The notes: a model not told the origin generated them from the letters alone. 64,000 bases of DNA from Muraenolepis orangiensis (GCA_027704905.1 CM051019.1:24362038-24426037); one strand, 5' to 3'; positions 22,054 to 37,573 are shown, counted from the first letter of the stretch. Numbers and translations: made by a program.

Positions 22054-22332
22054 GACCAAGTGGGCCCTGGTGAATCCGGCCAAGTGGACATCTACGAGAA
22101 CTCCAGGGGCCCTCCCACATGTGTTGGAAACACCAGGGGCCCTCCCACATGTGTAGGAAATACCAGGGGCCCTCCCACAAGTGTAGGAAAGACCAGGGGC
22201 CCTCCCACATGTGTATGAAACACCAGGGGCCCTCCCACATGTGTATGAAACAGCAGGGGCCCTCCCACATGTGTCAGAGACACGGCGGACGCCGGCGTCC
22301 ATTTTGTCTCCGTCCACCGACTGGTGAAGTGA
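22054..22332 (+). pseudogene. Receptor A terminal exon with coding minisatellite
   Basis: Starts after CACTTCAG with DQVGPGESGQVDIYENS, runs into about five 30-bp units (RGPPTCVGNT each) and ends TADAGVHFVSVHRLVK then TGA at 22330-22332. In copy C the same exon (37822 to 37574) reads straight through to this end. In copy A a GGA to TGA change in the fourth unit (22216-22218) stops translation early. The intron phase between this and the preceding exon does not join cleanly, so the exact acceptor is uncertain. Confidence 0.5.
22105..22274. repeat. 30-bp minisatellite
   Basis: Units of CCAGGGGCCCTCCCACATGT plus ten bases, inside the terminal receptor exon. Confidence 0.93.
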
Positions 22333-22339
22333 CAAACGT

Positions 22340-22853
22340 GTGGCGGCCGCGCGATGACAGCAGGTTGAAGTGGTCAGAGCTAGCTTGTTGTTGTGTGGTG
22401 TTCAAATGCAACGCAACCAACTTAGTGTTCCTTTGTATTGCTTAAAAGCAGCCAGCAGTAGGCCTAGGCCTACACTCAGTAGTGAACAGTGTAATCTATA
22501 ATGTGTTATTAATACAGCGTTCACCAGACGATAGTTGCTGAACACGTGCTCTAAATGTAAATGATGGGAAACATGCTTTTCAAATCAGTTCATGTTTTGT
22601 CCTTTAGAGGGCGCCACAGACCAAGCATAGAATATATGAAACAAGATCAACAGAACAATCAACAAGAGATCGTACCTTATTCAGTGAGATTAATTCATGT
22701 AATAATAAGTCGTTATAGCTTTTAATGACCATCATGATTCCATTGATAGACTTACTTCTAGTTATGTCACAGTTTATGCTTTTGGGCTTTTACCGTTTTC
22801 TTCTACTCTCTGTTCTTCTAGATATGTACACATTTCAAATATTTTAAAATTCT
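22340..22853. other. Unassigned spacer after receptor A
   Basis: Homology with copy C ends just after the stop codon. No coding sequence or known repeat is recognised; the segment becomes AT-rich toward the hairpin at 22854. Confidence 0.5.
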
Positions 22854-22905
22854 AATTAAAACAATATATCTCCAAAATATGTTTTGGAGATATATTGTTT
22901 TAATT
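22854..22905. repeat. Perfect 24-bp hairpin
   Basis: Arms 22854-22877 and 22882-22905 are exact complements around the loop TATG. Confidence 0.9.
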
Positions 22906-23229
22906 TTTTTGTTTTAATTTTAATTTCTTTGTTTTGAGATATTTGAATTGTCCAATAAATAATATAAATATGCCAGAATGTGATTTTTTCCCTCCTACCC
23001 GATTCCCATTGTTGTCTACATTTAAAAAATAAAAAGATAATAGTACAATCCCATTCCCCCTGTCGCCTTATGTCTTTATTTATTCATGAAAAACCTTTTT
23101 TCCTGCTTGAAAGAAGGGCCTTTCATAAAGCTGTGCTTTCTATGAAAGAACAATATAGAGAACTGGTGTTTAATGATCAGAGAACAACAGTTGGAACAAC
23201 AAGATACAATATATAATAGATTTATTGGC

Positions 23230-24672
23230 CATTTGCAACAAGTATAATGGAATTTATTTTATTTTTATTTAGGCCTTTAAATTCCCAAAGGAACATAGGC
23301 CGTCGACGAAGCTCCTCCATCCTCTTCGGTCTTGTGCCCTCCGCTCCAGATCTTGCCAGGAAAGCCCTTCTTTCTTCATCTCCTGTTTTGTGGTTCTTCT
23401 CCAGGTGGTTTTTGGTCTGCCTCTCTTCCTCCTGCCCTGTGGGTTCCATGTCAGCGCCCGCTTTGTGATTGATTTCTTTCTTCTGAGTGTGTGACCTATC
23501 CACTTCCACTTCCTCCTCTGGATTTGAATTTCTATTGTGTCCTGTTTGCTGAGTTCCCACAGGTTGGCGTTAGAGATGGTGTTGGTGGCCAGTATATTCC
23601 CAGGAGGCGTCTGAGGCACCGGTTGGTGAAGGTCTGTAGCTTATTGAGTATAGTGGTGGTGGTTTTCCAGGATTCTGAGCCATATAGTAGAGTGGTCTTT
23701 ACGTTTGAGTTGAAGATTTGTAGCTTGGTCTTGGTCTTGAGTGTTGTTCTTGCTGTTGATACGCATTACTTTGGTTTTGGATGAGTTTATTTTGAGCCCG
23801 AGCAGAGCAGCAGTTTCTTCCAGTTTTCCCGATTTTTCCTGCATCTGTTGATGTGTGTGAGCCAGTAGTGCCAGGTCATCAGCGAAATCCAGATCTTCCA
23901 GCTGCTCTGTCAAGCTCCATTGTATGCCGGTTTTTCTGTTGCTGGTTGTTTCTTTCATCACCCAGTCTATGCAGAGGAGGAAAAGAAAGGGTGAGAGCAG
24001 GCACCCCTGCCGCACACCAGTCAGGACCTCGAAAGCTTCTGATATACATCCTTCATGGAGGACTTGGCATCTCATCCCTTGGTAGGTGTTCCTTATGATG
24101 TTGATGATCTTTGCTGGGATCCCATAGTGGGCCATCAGTTTCCACAGCATTTCCCTATCCACGCTGTCAAAGGCTTTCTCAAAATCTATGAAATTCACAT
24201 AGACAGAAGAGTTCCATTCAATGGACTGTTCGATGATAATTCTAAGGGTGGCGATTTGGTCTCCACAGGATCGGTTGTTCCTGAAGCCAGCCTGGTTTTC
24301 CCTCAGTTTCTCATGGACCCACTTCTGGAGCCTTTCCAGCAGGATGTGGTTGAGCACCTTCCCCGGTGTTGAAAGGAGCATTATTCCTCTGTCATTTTTA
24401 CATTCCCTGAGGTCTCCTTTCTTGGGGATTTTCACGATGTGGCCATCTTTCCAGTCAGATGGGACATTTTCTTTCTCCCAGATGGTTTGCATGAGGTGGT
24501 GGAGCATGTTGGTGGAGGTTTCAATGTCAGCCTTAAGAGCTTCTGCTGGGATCCCGTCTGGTCCCTCTGCTTTCCCTCCTCTTAAGGCCTTAATGGCTTT
24601 TCTGATTTCTGTCTTGGTGGGGGGGTTGCAGTTTATCTCCAACAGATTTGGGGCTGGTGGGATATCTGACTC
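23230..24672 (-). pseudogene. LINE reverse-transcriptase fragment
   Basis: Non-LTR polymerase on the minus strand. From 24672 down: KALRGGKAEGPDGIPAE, a long RT core with KAFDSVDREMLW, GVRQGCLLSPFLF and the FADD active-site box (LDFADDLALLAH, near 23880), and in another frame a C-terminal part WKWIGHTLRRKKS, NPQGRRKRGRPKTTW. A frame break lies near 23620-23640. The 5' endonuclease is missing and the piece is truncated upstream. It belongs to a non-LTR family with an endonuclease-RT architecture; I cannot assign the clade firmly. Confidence 0.85.
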
Positions 24673-24679
24673 CTATAAT

Positions 24680-24990
24680 GGAATGCTTACTCCCAATTCC
24701 ATGCCGCAGTATGAATCTACAAAACAATACCATGAAAAAATACTATATACAATAAAAATGAACACAAAAAGAACAACAAATTGAATTATGGATGATATGT
24801 AAATGTGTTGAATTGTGCAAAAAGATTTAGTCCAGAGTGAGTCCAGAAAGTCCAGCAAAGTATGATAGTGTAATGTAAATGACAAAGTTCTGATAGTGGC
24901 AGCACTCCTAGCAGTTCAGTAGGTCACTGCCTGGGGATAAAAACTATCCTTGAACCTGCTAGTCCTTGTACGGTTGCTGCTCTGGTAAGA
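24680..24990 (-). pseudogene. Possible second LINE 3' end
   Basis: On the minus strand the sequence reads RTSRFKDSFYPQAVTY followed by a stop, similar to the RYKNSFIPxAIxLLN end of CR1/L2-like polymerases. An AT-rich tail follows. The piece is short, so support is modest. Confidence 0.4.
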
Positions 24991-25107
24991 ATCAAGAAAA
25001 TGAATGTGTATTTCATATAAATAATACATGGATATTTGGTAAAAGTTAGAAGTGTGTATTCATGTGTTAGCAGTGTTCCCATGTACCCCACCCTTTAGAT
25101 AAGTAGT

Positions 25108-25655
25108 GTGTTAGACACAAATGTTATTGCTCAGCAGAAAGTGTTGACCCGGCAGTTGAAGGCCGTGGAGGAGTGTATTAGAGAATAGATAACAGAATGA
25201 CCCTCAGGGCCGGAAGGAGGTGGAAGCCGTCGCGGATGACCGGTCGCAGAAAGGGGTCGTTGATGGGGGCGGTCGCCCTGCCACACAGACATTGAGAGCC
25301 GGATAGATAACGATCGCAAAGCACGGTCTGGAGGGAAAATGACGACCAAGCGATGACCAGGCGGAGTTTGAACGGGTTAAATATGTGTTTGAATCTGAGA
25401 AGCGGCAGTCTTTTCAGGTGAACTACTGTCAGGCAGTTAACTGGTTATCCGGTCTGTCAGGTAGAGATCTCTTGTTCCCCGTTCCATGGAATATTGTATT
25501 GAATTGTATCGTATCTCAGCAGTTTTTATTAAATATTTTATAATTCTAAATTGTCTTTTGATTCAGTCCAAGGTGTTCTCCGTTTCCCCGGTTGGAGCAC
25601 AGTTAATATGTGTATCTGAGGATCTGACGATTAGAGCAAAGATCTGAATACGACA
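25108..25655 (+). repeat. Probable endogenous retrovirus 5' LTR (left end unknown)
   Basis: The right boundary is set by a CA end four bases before a tRNA primer site at 25660. An AT-rich stretch with ATTAAA near 25525-25545 could be the polyadenylation region. No second LTR is visible in the window, so the left end is a guess from the TG at about 25108. Confidence 0.5.
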
Positions 25656-25659
25656 AATT

Positions 25660-25677
25660 TGGTGACCCCGACGTGAT
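25660..25677 (+). promoter_or_regulatory. Retroviral primer-binding site, tRNA-Trp type
   Basis: TGGTGACCCCGACGTGAT is complementary over 18 bases to the 3' end of vertebrate tRNA-Trp (as I remember that sequence). It starts four bases after the LTR-like end. Confidence 0.75.
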
Positions 25678-27350
<1,673 letters not shown>

Positions 27351-28904
27351 AGAAATGTTGATATCAATCATGTTAATGAGGTTAATATGGTAATGTTAAA
27401 AGATACGTAGGTACGGAAGAGATTGCTAATTGTGTACATGGACTCATTTGAATGTTATAGTACTAGTATAATACATTCGTAGTGCACATGAGCTGAAATA
27501 CAACTGGAGAGAAAGAAATATCAGCTATACAAAATGATAAAGGTCCCGGAATTGGAACAAATGGTATGTTGCTATCAATAATAATAATATAAATTTGATT
27601 CATATAGCACTTTTCATGACATACAAAGACGCTTTACAAAAAAAGAGAGATGGTGTCAAACAAACATGGATAGCAACCATCAACAAAGTGATTTAACCTA
27701 AAATAGTGAAAGATAAACAAAAAGGTGATATGAAACTTAAAATAAAAAACCTTCTAACCCTAAATGAGTTATTCAAGTATGACAACACCAATTAAAACAT
27801 TAAGTAAACCTGTGTCCGTCTTAAATGGAGTAAACTAAAGTGAGTCAACTCCATTGTTTATGGTACAACAATGTGAGGCTTTCTAATACGCATCAAGTAT
27901 TTGGCTTTGGTCCTAATCACCTACTAAGGGTTTATGAGGAGAGGTTTTTATTACACCCAGGTTTAGTTAAACCTGGATAAGCGCAGACGTTTGAGGCGAG
28001 TGTCTGAGACTGACAGTCTGTGAGTTGGAGAGTGTGTTTGATTGATGTGTGTGTGAGTTTATTGCCCCAGCAGCTTTGCTGTTCGGGGGAACAATGTATC
28101 ATGGTGTTTTTGTGAATGAGTGAAATAATGAGATGAATGAAAGATAATGAAAAGTATACAGAATGCAAGAGATATTGAGTGAAAGAGGAATAGGGTACTG
28201 AGAAAGAAAGGGGTACCGAGAGCATGGGGTACTGAGTTCAAGAGGCGCTGCACGGCATGTCCGGATCTGGGAGACGCTCTAGAAGTCCAATGTACGTGTA
28301 GGTTTGCTCATTGATGTGTGAATGCAATAAAGCAAATAAGAATTGTTTAGAACTTTTAGAACTGTGGCCAAGTTATAAACAATGACATAATTAAGGTTGA
28401 GTTTTGCTTTTTTAAGATTTACAATTAGGCACGATTTAAAAAACGTTTATTAAAAATGATTGTTTTCTCTTTGATATTTTAATTTGATTTATTTTTACAT
28501 GTTAATTCTGGATGCTTTGGTCGGTGTGCGCCTGCAGACATTGAGGAGGAAATAACTTAAGGTGCTGGTCTAACTGGGACAGCGTAAACCAAGCGCTCCC
28601 TGCTTGTCGGTTGTCAAGTGAAGATTCCCTCCCCGTCCTTTCCTCCCCTTGTAGTGATCTCAAGCTTCTCCTTGCTATCGCATGTGTGACCTCTGATTGG
28701 CTGATAATAGTGACTCTGGTCACCTGCTGATGAAGCCTGGATGTGGGACAGGGGAGCCGGCAGCCCCACACTGAGGTAAGACCTGAACACATTGGTTTGA
28801 AGGCCGTGGGGAGGGCGGTGGGTTCTCCTTTAATACAGAAGGCAGCTCTGCTAGCGTTGATGTGCTCCATGTGGATGGTTTTAATTCTATCCTCTACACT
28901 ACGG
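27351..28904. other. Unassigned 1.5 kb
   Basis: No long frame is recognised. A tail-like motif near 27596-27640 (CATATAGCACTTTTCATGAC, then GCTTTACAAA) looks like a common fish SINE/LINE end. The rest may include retroviral 3' or host intergenic sequence. Confidence 0.4.
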
Positions 28905-29626
28905 AGCAACACAGTAAACATACAACAGACATCCAGTCCCCCGGACCACCGATACAACCCCATACTCCTGGTCGTCCTCTGGGGTCTTTAAACTCACAAT
29001 GCACTCTTCAGCTGCCATCTTGTTTCCTGGTGAAGGGGAAAACACATTGTTTCCATGGCGATGTAGAGGTGGGGGGGGTAGATGTAAACGTGGTCAAACA
29101 GGTCAAAGTCAAGTGAACTTTATTAGCACAGCCTTTAATCACAGCTACAGTCTCAAGGGGCTTCACAGGCCCCTCCCCCAAAGGCCTGAACTTTAGGACC
29201 AGGACACACTCCTCATAACAGGCACTATATGGATTGGAAATGGCGTCTAAATGCTGCAAGGGAGGAGAAACAGAATGCAGAGCAGCAGCTGCTAAAGAAC
29301 CCATCAGCTTGTCATGTTAGTGGAAAGCCAGCCCTCTACATACACTAGCTGCTATACAAGTCTACCTTCCCCCTAGTCACATTAAGCGGCCATTCAAGAA
29401 AGCATTTAAATTATTATGTTTTTTTATATATTGTTTATGTGATTTCAATTACAACTACATCACCTTAAAGACATGCAATGAGAATTAACATTAATTCTAG
29501 CTTGCTAGTTTTCGATTTTCCATTCTAAGCGTCTGTACTTCACTGATCACTGATGACATCAACAACTAGGAAATGTTATGATATGCCCAAATATGTCCAT
29601 CTAATGAACCACGTGTGTGTGCAGGC
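28905..29626 (-). pseudogene. Ig-type receptor copy B fragment
   Basis: Only the 29-bp membrane-proximal tail exon (29026 to 28998) and its flanking introns are kept. The donor-side last codon is changed (GCATT before GTGAG, versus ATG in copies A and C). Similarity to copies 1 and C runs from about 28905 to 29626 and stops where the TG tract should start. Confidence 0.55.
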
Positions 29627-31907
<2,281 letters not shown>

Positions 31908-31934
31908 CTCCATTTCATCACATACTCGTCTGCG

Positions 31935-32030
31935 GACCTCACGTCATTAAGGCCGCTTGTTGACGTCACGTCATTTTGGCCGCTTGTTGACGTCACGTCA
32001 TTTCGGCCGCTAGTTGACGTCACGTTCTTT
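31935..32030. promoter_or_regulatory. 27-bp repeats each with a CRE palindrome
   Basis: TGACGTCA, the full cAMP-response element palindrome, occurs at 31961-31968, 31988-31995 and 32015-32022, spaced exactly 27 bp, each followed by a CGTCA or CGTTC half-site-like sequence. Regulatory use is an inference. Confidence 0.6.
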
Positions 32031-32699
32031 TGGAGATGTTGGCGTACGTGGCGTCCTGTAGGGCGAGGTCACCGGCGCTTTCGCCATGTCCGGGAGGGGC
32101 GTAGGTCACCTGCATATGTATATATATATATATATTAATATATATCAGTGGTGAAGCGTCAAGGCCTTCAAGGTATTCAGAGAAGACCCTGGAACTCTCA
32201 GATGAAACAAAAGAAAATCGAATTAATTGTATTAATACAGTTTAATACAATTTAATACAATTTAAATACAATGAATAAATGATAATCGTATCTGTGTTGT
32301 TGATCTGTTATATTACAGTGTTACGTTGATTTGTTTGTCTTTCTCGGTCCATGCACTACACATTTGAGTGGTTTTGTGTTAGAAAAAAAATGCAACCAAT
32401 CTGATATTTTTCTGGGTTGCTGGGAAGAATATCCTTCAACCAAAGTACTCCCGCAGGCTTTGGCCCTTAGACTGAATGAGAGCGGACGTTTGGACCACCA
32501 TGCATTGCGCTGCAAGACAAATGGCAGATGGACAAGCGACATCCACCGACGTAGATCTAGCACGTATTATTATGAGCAGCAATGGGAATGAGGGAATGAT
32601 TTCGGACACAGCCACGGTGCTATGCTATATTTTAATAAACAGTGAAATAGACAGCAAGCCTGAATCCATTCACTATAGCCTAATTGTATTTATTATTGT

Positions 32700-32925
32700 A
32701 CTTTATAGAGAACATTGTATTACACGAAGCTCCCTTACAGACAGTCCTTATTGACGGTCCCTTGTACCAGTGCTAATGCGCAACCAGAACGGAACCAGAT
32801 ATCATTGTAAACACACCCACGTTTCAACCTGCTCAATACTTGTTTAATTATTGTCATTTCACGCTATTTCTTTCTAAGTAAAGTGATCGAACAAATGGAA
32901 CTCTGTTCTAATTTACTTTACGTAT
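32700..32925. repeat. Solo LTR-like copy of a decayed gypsy family
   Basis: Matches 44905-45075 and part of 47073-47172, the sequences flanking a gypsy remnant (shared GAACATTGTATTACACG and GATCGAACAAATGGAACTC). No internal region is present here. It lies downstream of receptor D. Confidence 0.5.
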
Positions 32926-33169
32926 TATTATTTTTTTCATGTGTTACCTGTCTGTTTTGCTACTATTATTTGATGTTTATCTATTCATTGTAAAATAATT
33001 CATGCAAAAACTTAAAACCAATTATTTAACCTATTTTACATACTGAGAAATTATCTCTATCCTGGTAATTAGTTTCTCTGCATCTCCCTTAAAACCCTCT
33101 GGCGCCCCCCAGGGGAGATGAGCCGCCTCACACTTTGAAAAAACCCTGATCTCAAAGAGCCCGGTTTAC

Positions 33170-33262
33170 CTGCTGCCATGGGTCCACGGTCCTCTGTCCC
33201 TCGGTCAGGACAATAGAGGCGTACATTGGACCTCCGTCCAGATGTCCTTCCACACTCAGAGA
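33170..33262 (-). CDS. Receptor D tail exon with YASI motif
   Basis: A 93-bp exon, phase 0-0, acceptor CGTCACAG, donor GTAAAC. It encodes SLSVEGHLDGGPMYASIV, then LTEGQRTVDPWQQ. The tyrosine motif P-M-Y-A-S-I lacks the aliphatic residue at -2 of a consensus ITIM, unlike copy E, where it is L-M-Y-A-S-I. Exon choice is supported by phase joining with the 29-bp exon and by conservation in copy E. Confidence 0.55.
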
Positions 33263-36200
33263 CTGTGACGTGGTTGGCTGGTTGTGGAGTTAGATGCATT
33301 ACTGCGCTTGATTCAATGACATTCATGACATTTCGTACAGGGTTTTCAGATGAACCCATGCCATGTCTTTCACAAGCCAGGTCATAAATGTATGAATAAA
33401 TAATTGATGTGTGTGTGTGTGTGTGTTTAAAATAAAAGGATGACTGGAAGTCTGACCTCGTCACTGGCTCCACCTCTGATTGGCTGGTCGTCGCTGAGGG
33501 AGCTCAGACTATCCACACAATATCCATCACAATAATAATATTTATAAATATACTTAATTATTTTTGCTGCTTCAGTTTTGCCACGGCAGGCTCACGCCAC
33601 CAAGCTGCTGGTGTGAGAAACCTCTAAATGTTGCTATTAATTGACTTTAATCAATTCATTCAAAAGTAATTCATTCCAAATCATAAAATAAACTTTTAAA
33701 TTATTTTTTTAAACCCCTGTTTTAAGTATGGTCAGGATGATGATAATGTCCCAGTGAATGTGTTGACACTGTGATGATGAGTAGTCGTTTGGTTCATTAG
33801 ACATTCTGGCCTTACAGACAAGACCTCTATGAGACTTTTCAAACCTTAAAACGATATTTTTGGTTTCATTAAATACACTTATATCATTAAATATCTATAG
33901 GTTGTAAGTAACCTCTTGCGACCCCATATTGATATCAGACAATCCCAAGTTCGAACCCTGGAAAACACTGGTTCACACAAACCTCTTGTTGGAAGCTATA
34001 GTGTAATATATATAATATAGTTTGCTTGTTGTAGCATTATTATTAACATAGAACGCCCCCTACTAACATCGAACCAGAATGTTTTTAATGCTATTTTCCA
34101 ACGATACAAAGGAACACAACCCCTTAACCTGCCTTAGTTTGAGTTTAGTTTTTGAAACTCACAATGGCGGTGTCCTCTGGCGTCTTGTTTCCTGGTGAAG
34201 AAGAAAGCCACGGTGAATGTTTCCATGGTGATACCGGGTGTGTAGATAGACAGTAGACTGGGGTCATTTCTCACCTCTCCTTCTGCACCAGCAAATGAGG
34301 AGAATTAGGGCAACGGTCAGCAAGACCGCCGTGCCTACCGCCACGCCCAGGGCTAACGGCCATGTAGCTGCAACACAGAGGGAGTATCAGGAAGTGTGAC
34401 GCTCACCATAGGGGTTACAACACATAACTTTAGACGATTTTATGATGTTGATGATTTATGATAATAAGTCCACACGGTATCACTGATAGACAGACAGAAA
34501 GGTTCCATTTGGAACACAACACAGCCCAAAGCAAGTTAGAGAAGACATACCTTTCACTGTGTGGTCGGCTACGGTCGGGTTGGATGTGCTTGTGTTAGTT
34601 GTGCCTGTGGCTCCGTGTGGATTAGAAGCAAGGACAGAACAAAGAGAAACACAGAATTAGTATCTTCATCACTCTTTACAACAAATATGACTGAAGATAT
34701 CGTTTTGGACAAGATCTAGAGATCTTTTTTATCTTGTATAAGTTAATAACTAAGTATATAATCAACTGAAGTTCATGTCTAACAGTGAACTCAGAACAAA
34801 ACAAACCATCTTCAAATGTTAACATAATTGAACTCATGTTTACAGTTAAAACTGAACAATGTGGGATGAGTTCATGATACGTTTGTTGGTGATAGATGTT
34901 AGATCGTCAGGTTTCAAACACACGTTCCTTGACCACTAGGACTTCCACTACCAAGTCATATCAGAGTAACAGTGGATTGATAAAGACCACATTTTGAAAC
35001 ACGGCTCACAAGACAGAAATTAAATACCTTTCGGTACAGTTGTGCTTGGTTTAGACGTGCTTGTGTAAGTTGTGCCTGCTGCTCCGTGTGGATTAAAACC
35101 AAGGACAGAGCAAAGGCCAAAACAAAGACACGTGGAATCAGTACAGTACTGTAACAACTTGTGATCTTTATCACATCTTTAGCACAAGTCTGGAGAGAAG
35201 CTGGAGGGAGACGAGCCAGAGGAAGACAAGGCTTCCAGTACTGTGTTGTGAGATTCATTATGCACTAAATATTAGGCTGTGACACTGCTGGGGTGAGAAA
35301 ACTCTCCATTTTGATATTAATTGACGCTTATCAATTCATTAAAATGAGTTTGTTCAAAAACATAAAACCAATTGTTGAACTTATTTGACATTCTGGGAAA
35401 TGAGTTTCTCTGTTCCCCCTTGAAACCCTGTGGGACCAGGTGAGTCCAGCACCCGGGAGGACCAGGCGCACAAATCACTGTCTCTTTCTGTGTTTCCAGA
35501 TACCGATTTACAACCACAGTCATGAGTGTGACCAACGAGAAGCAGCAGGCCCCCCAAACACCACCCATGTCTTAGCCTTGGTTTATGGAGGCCCCTACGG
35601 GCAGAACATGTTCATGGGGACCGGGACAATCAAATGAGAACCTTGGCTGGGGCAACGTTTACATTTACGCCTGGAGATCACCTTAAGGGACCCTCACACG
35701 CAGGCTATTGGTTTTTAAGATTGAAATATAGTAATACTTTTTTACACTTTTTTAATATTGGAAATAGTAATACTTTGGGTCATAGTTGAACCCAAACTGT
35801 ACATTTAGGTACATAGATTCAAAGTAGAAATACTTACCTAAGTTAAGTTTTAGGTAATTCCATGGCGTATCGTTGTATCCTCCTGATGAAGGTACTGTCT
35901 GCAGCAGTAATCACCTTCATCTTTCTGACCCATCTTCTTTATGACCAGAGAACACTCCTCTGTAACACATAGTCTCTTCACGTGGTCATTGGTAACGTTC
36001 CCTCTATCAACCAATGTTTCAACTTTCCATTCTTACTTAACAGCCAGTCAACTGAGGAACAGTTATTTTGAGCCCCAGCACACGGTAGAGAGACACAACC
36101 TCCAGCTCTGACCTCTGTTGTTGTTTCTTCATACTTAGAGTCAGGTACTTTGTGACATTCCTCTTTGTTTTTAAGTTGATCTGTGAGAAAGAGAGCGTTC

Positions 36201-36296
36201 AGCTATGTAATGGGTAACACTTTACAATAAGGGAACATGAATTAGCATTAGTATATTTAAAGTGTTCTTACCTTTGCATGACTTGGAACCGGACAT
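33170..36296 (-). CDS. Ig-type receptor copy D (class II), most complete copy
   Basis: Putative cell-surface immune-type receptor. Exons right to left: possible first exon 36296-36272 (ATG, donor GTAAGA, phase 1), Ig V-type 36180-35838, stalk 1 35075-35028, stalk 2 34604-34551, transmembrane 34367-34275, 29-bp tail 34191-34163, tyrosine-motif tail 33262-33170 (ends phase 0 at GTAAAC). Splice sites are GT-AG and phases join. A one-base frameshift in the Ig exon and lack of a clear signal peptide and last exon argue for a pseudogene or a sequence error. Fish families with such a build (NITR, DICP, CD300-like) are candidates; I cannot assign one. Confidence 0.6.
34163..34191 (-). CDS. Receptor D membrane-proximal tail exon
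   Basis: 29 bp, phase 1 to 0, encodes GNKTPEDTAI; acceptor CTTCACCAG, donor GTGAGT. Confidence 0.55.
34275..34367 (-). CDS. Receptor D transmembrane exon
   Basis: 93 bp, phase 1-1, acceptor GTTGCAG, donor GTGAGA. It encodes TWPLALGV, a hydrophobic run AVGTAVLLTVALILLICW, and the stop-transfer CRRRG. This differs strongly from the class I transmembrane exon. Confidence 0.72.
34551..34604 (-). CDS. Receptor D stalk exon 2
   Basis: 54 bp, phase 1-1, encodes TTNTSTSNPTVADHTVKG, as in copy A. Confidence 0.62.
35028..35075 (-). CDS. Receptor D stalk exon 1
   Basis: 48 bp, phase 1-1, encodes TTYTSTSKPSTTVPKG; acceptor GCAGCAG, donor GTATTT. Confidence 0.62.
35838..36180 (-). pseudogene. Receptor D Ig V-type exon, frameshifted
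   Basis: Acceptor TTTCTCACAG, donor GTAAGT. It encodes a V-type Ig domain: VRAGGCVSLPC holds the first canonical cysteine, CSSVDWLL the core tryptophan with an extra cysteine, and KKMGQKDEGDYCC the D-x-G-x-Y-x-C end. The length of 343 bp is one base off the expected phase 1-1; the reading frame shifts near 36005, between WLIEG and NVTNDH. A further stop appears close to the 3' end. The ligand is unknown. Confidence 0.7.
36272..36296 (-). CDS. Possible first exon of receptor D
   Basis: ATG followed by SGSKSCK and a GTAAGA donor in phase 1, matching the Ig exon phase. It is directly preceded by a long GATA tract, so it may be the 3' end of a larger exon disrupted by the repeat. There is no hydrophobic leader in the visible part. 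Confidence 0.3.
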
Positions 36297-36615
<319 letters not shown>

Positions 36616-36725
36616 AACTCCAACTACTGCTCACTGTGGAGAGAAGGCTTCTTTCAGAGAGAACTCTGTCACTTCCTCAAACCTGTACTCTACTCTCTTT
36701 TCACACAAGAGTTCATCTGGTAGAG

Positions 36726-36757
<32 letters not shown>

Positions 36758-36759
36758 AC

Positions 36760-36799
<40 letters not shown>
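36726..36799. repeat. (AC)n microsatellite
   Basis: AC tract with two interruptions in a receptor-intron-like segment. Confidence 0.93.
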
Positions 36800-36801
<2 letters not shown>

Positions 36802-37296
36802 CCATTAGATGGACATATTTGGGCATATCAAAACATTTCCTGTTGTTGATGTCATCAGAGATCAGTGAAATACAGACGCTTAATGGAAAATCATTTGAGG
36901 GACTTTTTTCTTGCCCTCAGGGGGGCTAGGTTTAGAGGGGTGTTGTAAACATGTGGTCTGTGAAGCCCTTAGAGACTGGAACTGTGATTAAGGACTATAC
37001 AAATACAATTGACTTGACTTGACTTGACCGGCTTTCCACTTTAAAGGTGAGGTGATGGGCTGGATAAATAACATATACAGTAACGGACTAACTGACTATG
37101 AAAGTGTCCATCCATACATACTGACTGTAATGAATGAGAATGATAAGTTCTACATATTTACTCAATTAAAAATGTCAACTAGAAAGTTACAAAACAACAA
37201 ACATTCCTAGAAGCAGCAGTCATCTGAACATGATATAGCTATAACTGAAGCTACGACTCAAGTCACTAGAGGCTGCTCATAGGAGTTGTTCCAACT

Positions 37297-37566
37297 GTTG
37301 TTCTCTGGTCATGTAGCACCAGTTCTCTAGGGCTGTAGTTCTAACTGTTGTTCTCTGGTCATGTAGCACCAGTTCTCTAGGGCTGTAGTTCTAACTGTTG
37401 TTCTCTGGTCATGTAGCACCAGTTCTCTAGGGCTGTCGTTCTAACTGTTGTTCTCTGGTCATGTAGCACCAGTTCTCTAGGGCTGTTGTTCCAACTGTTG
37501 TTCTCTGGTCATGTAGCACCAGTTCTCTAGGGCTGTTGTTCTAACTGTTGTTCTCTGGTCATGTAG
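37297..37566. repeat. 50-bp tandem repeat, about 5 copies
   Basis: Units starting GTTGTTCTCTGGTCATGTAG, nearly identical, ending at the receptor C stop codon region. Confidence 0.93.
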
Positions 37567-37573
37567 TAATTTG

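Larger units (their letters stand above)
11347..22332 (+). pseudogene. Ig-type receptor copy A (class I), interrupted
   Basis: Exons in order on the plus strand: 3' half of a V-type Ig exon (11347-11459), stalk 1 (12357-12404), stalk 2 (12794-12847), transmembrane (13882-13989), 29-bp tail exon (20442-20470), second tail exon (20937-20997) and terminal exon (22054-22332). All internal boundaries are GT-AG and mostly phase 1. The Ig exon lost its 5' half to a non-LTR insertion. A 5.2-kb chromovirus sits between the transmembrane and tail exons. In the frame shared with copy C, the terminal exon meets a premature TGA at 22216-22218. I infer a non-functional duplicate whose membrane and tail exons remain well preserved. 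Confidence 0.65.

Noticed and set aside
28502..28963. A 153-codon minus-strand frame
   Set aside because: No motif or repeat conservation; the right end runs into the duplicated receptor segment, and composition gives no support.
33069..33473. A 134-codon frame over the YASI exon
   Set aside because: It reads another frame with no homologous content; the 93-bp exon frame joins phases with neighbours and is conserved in copy E.
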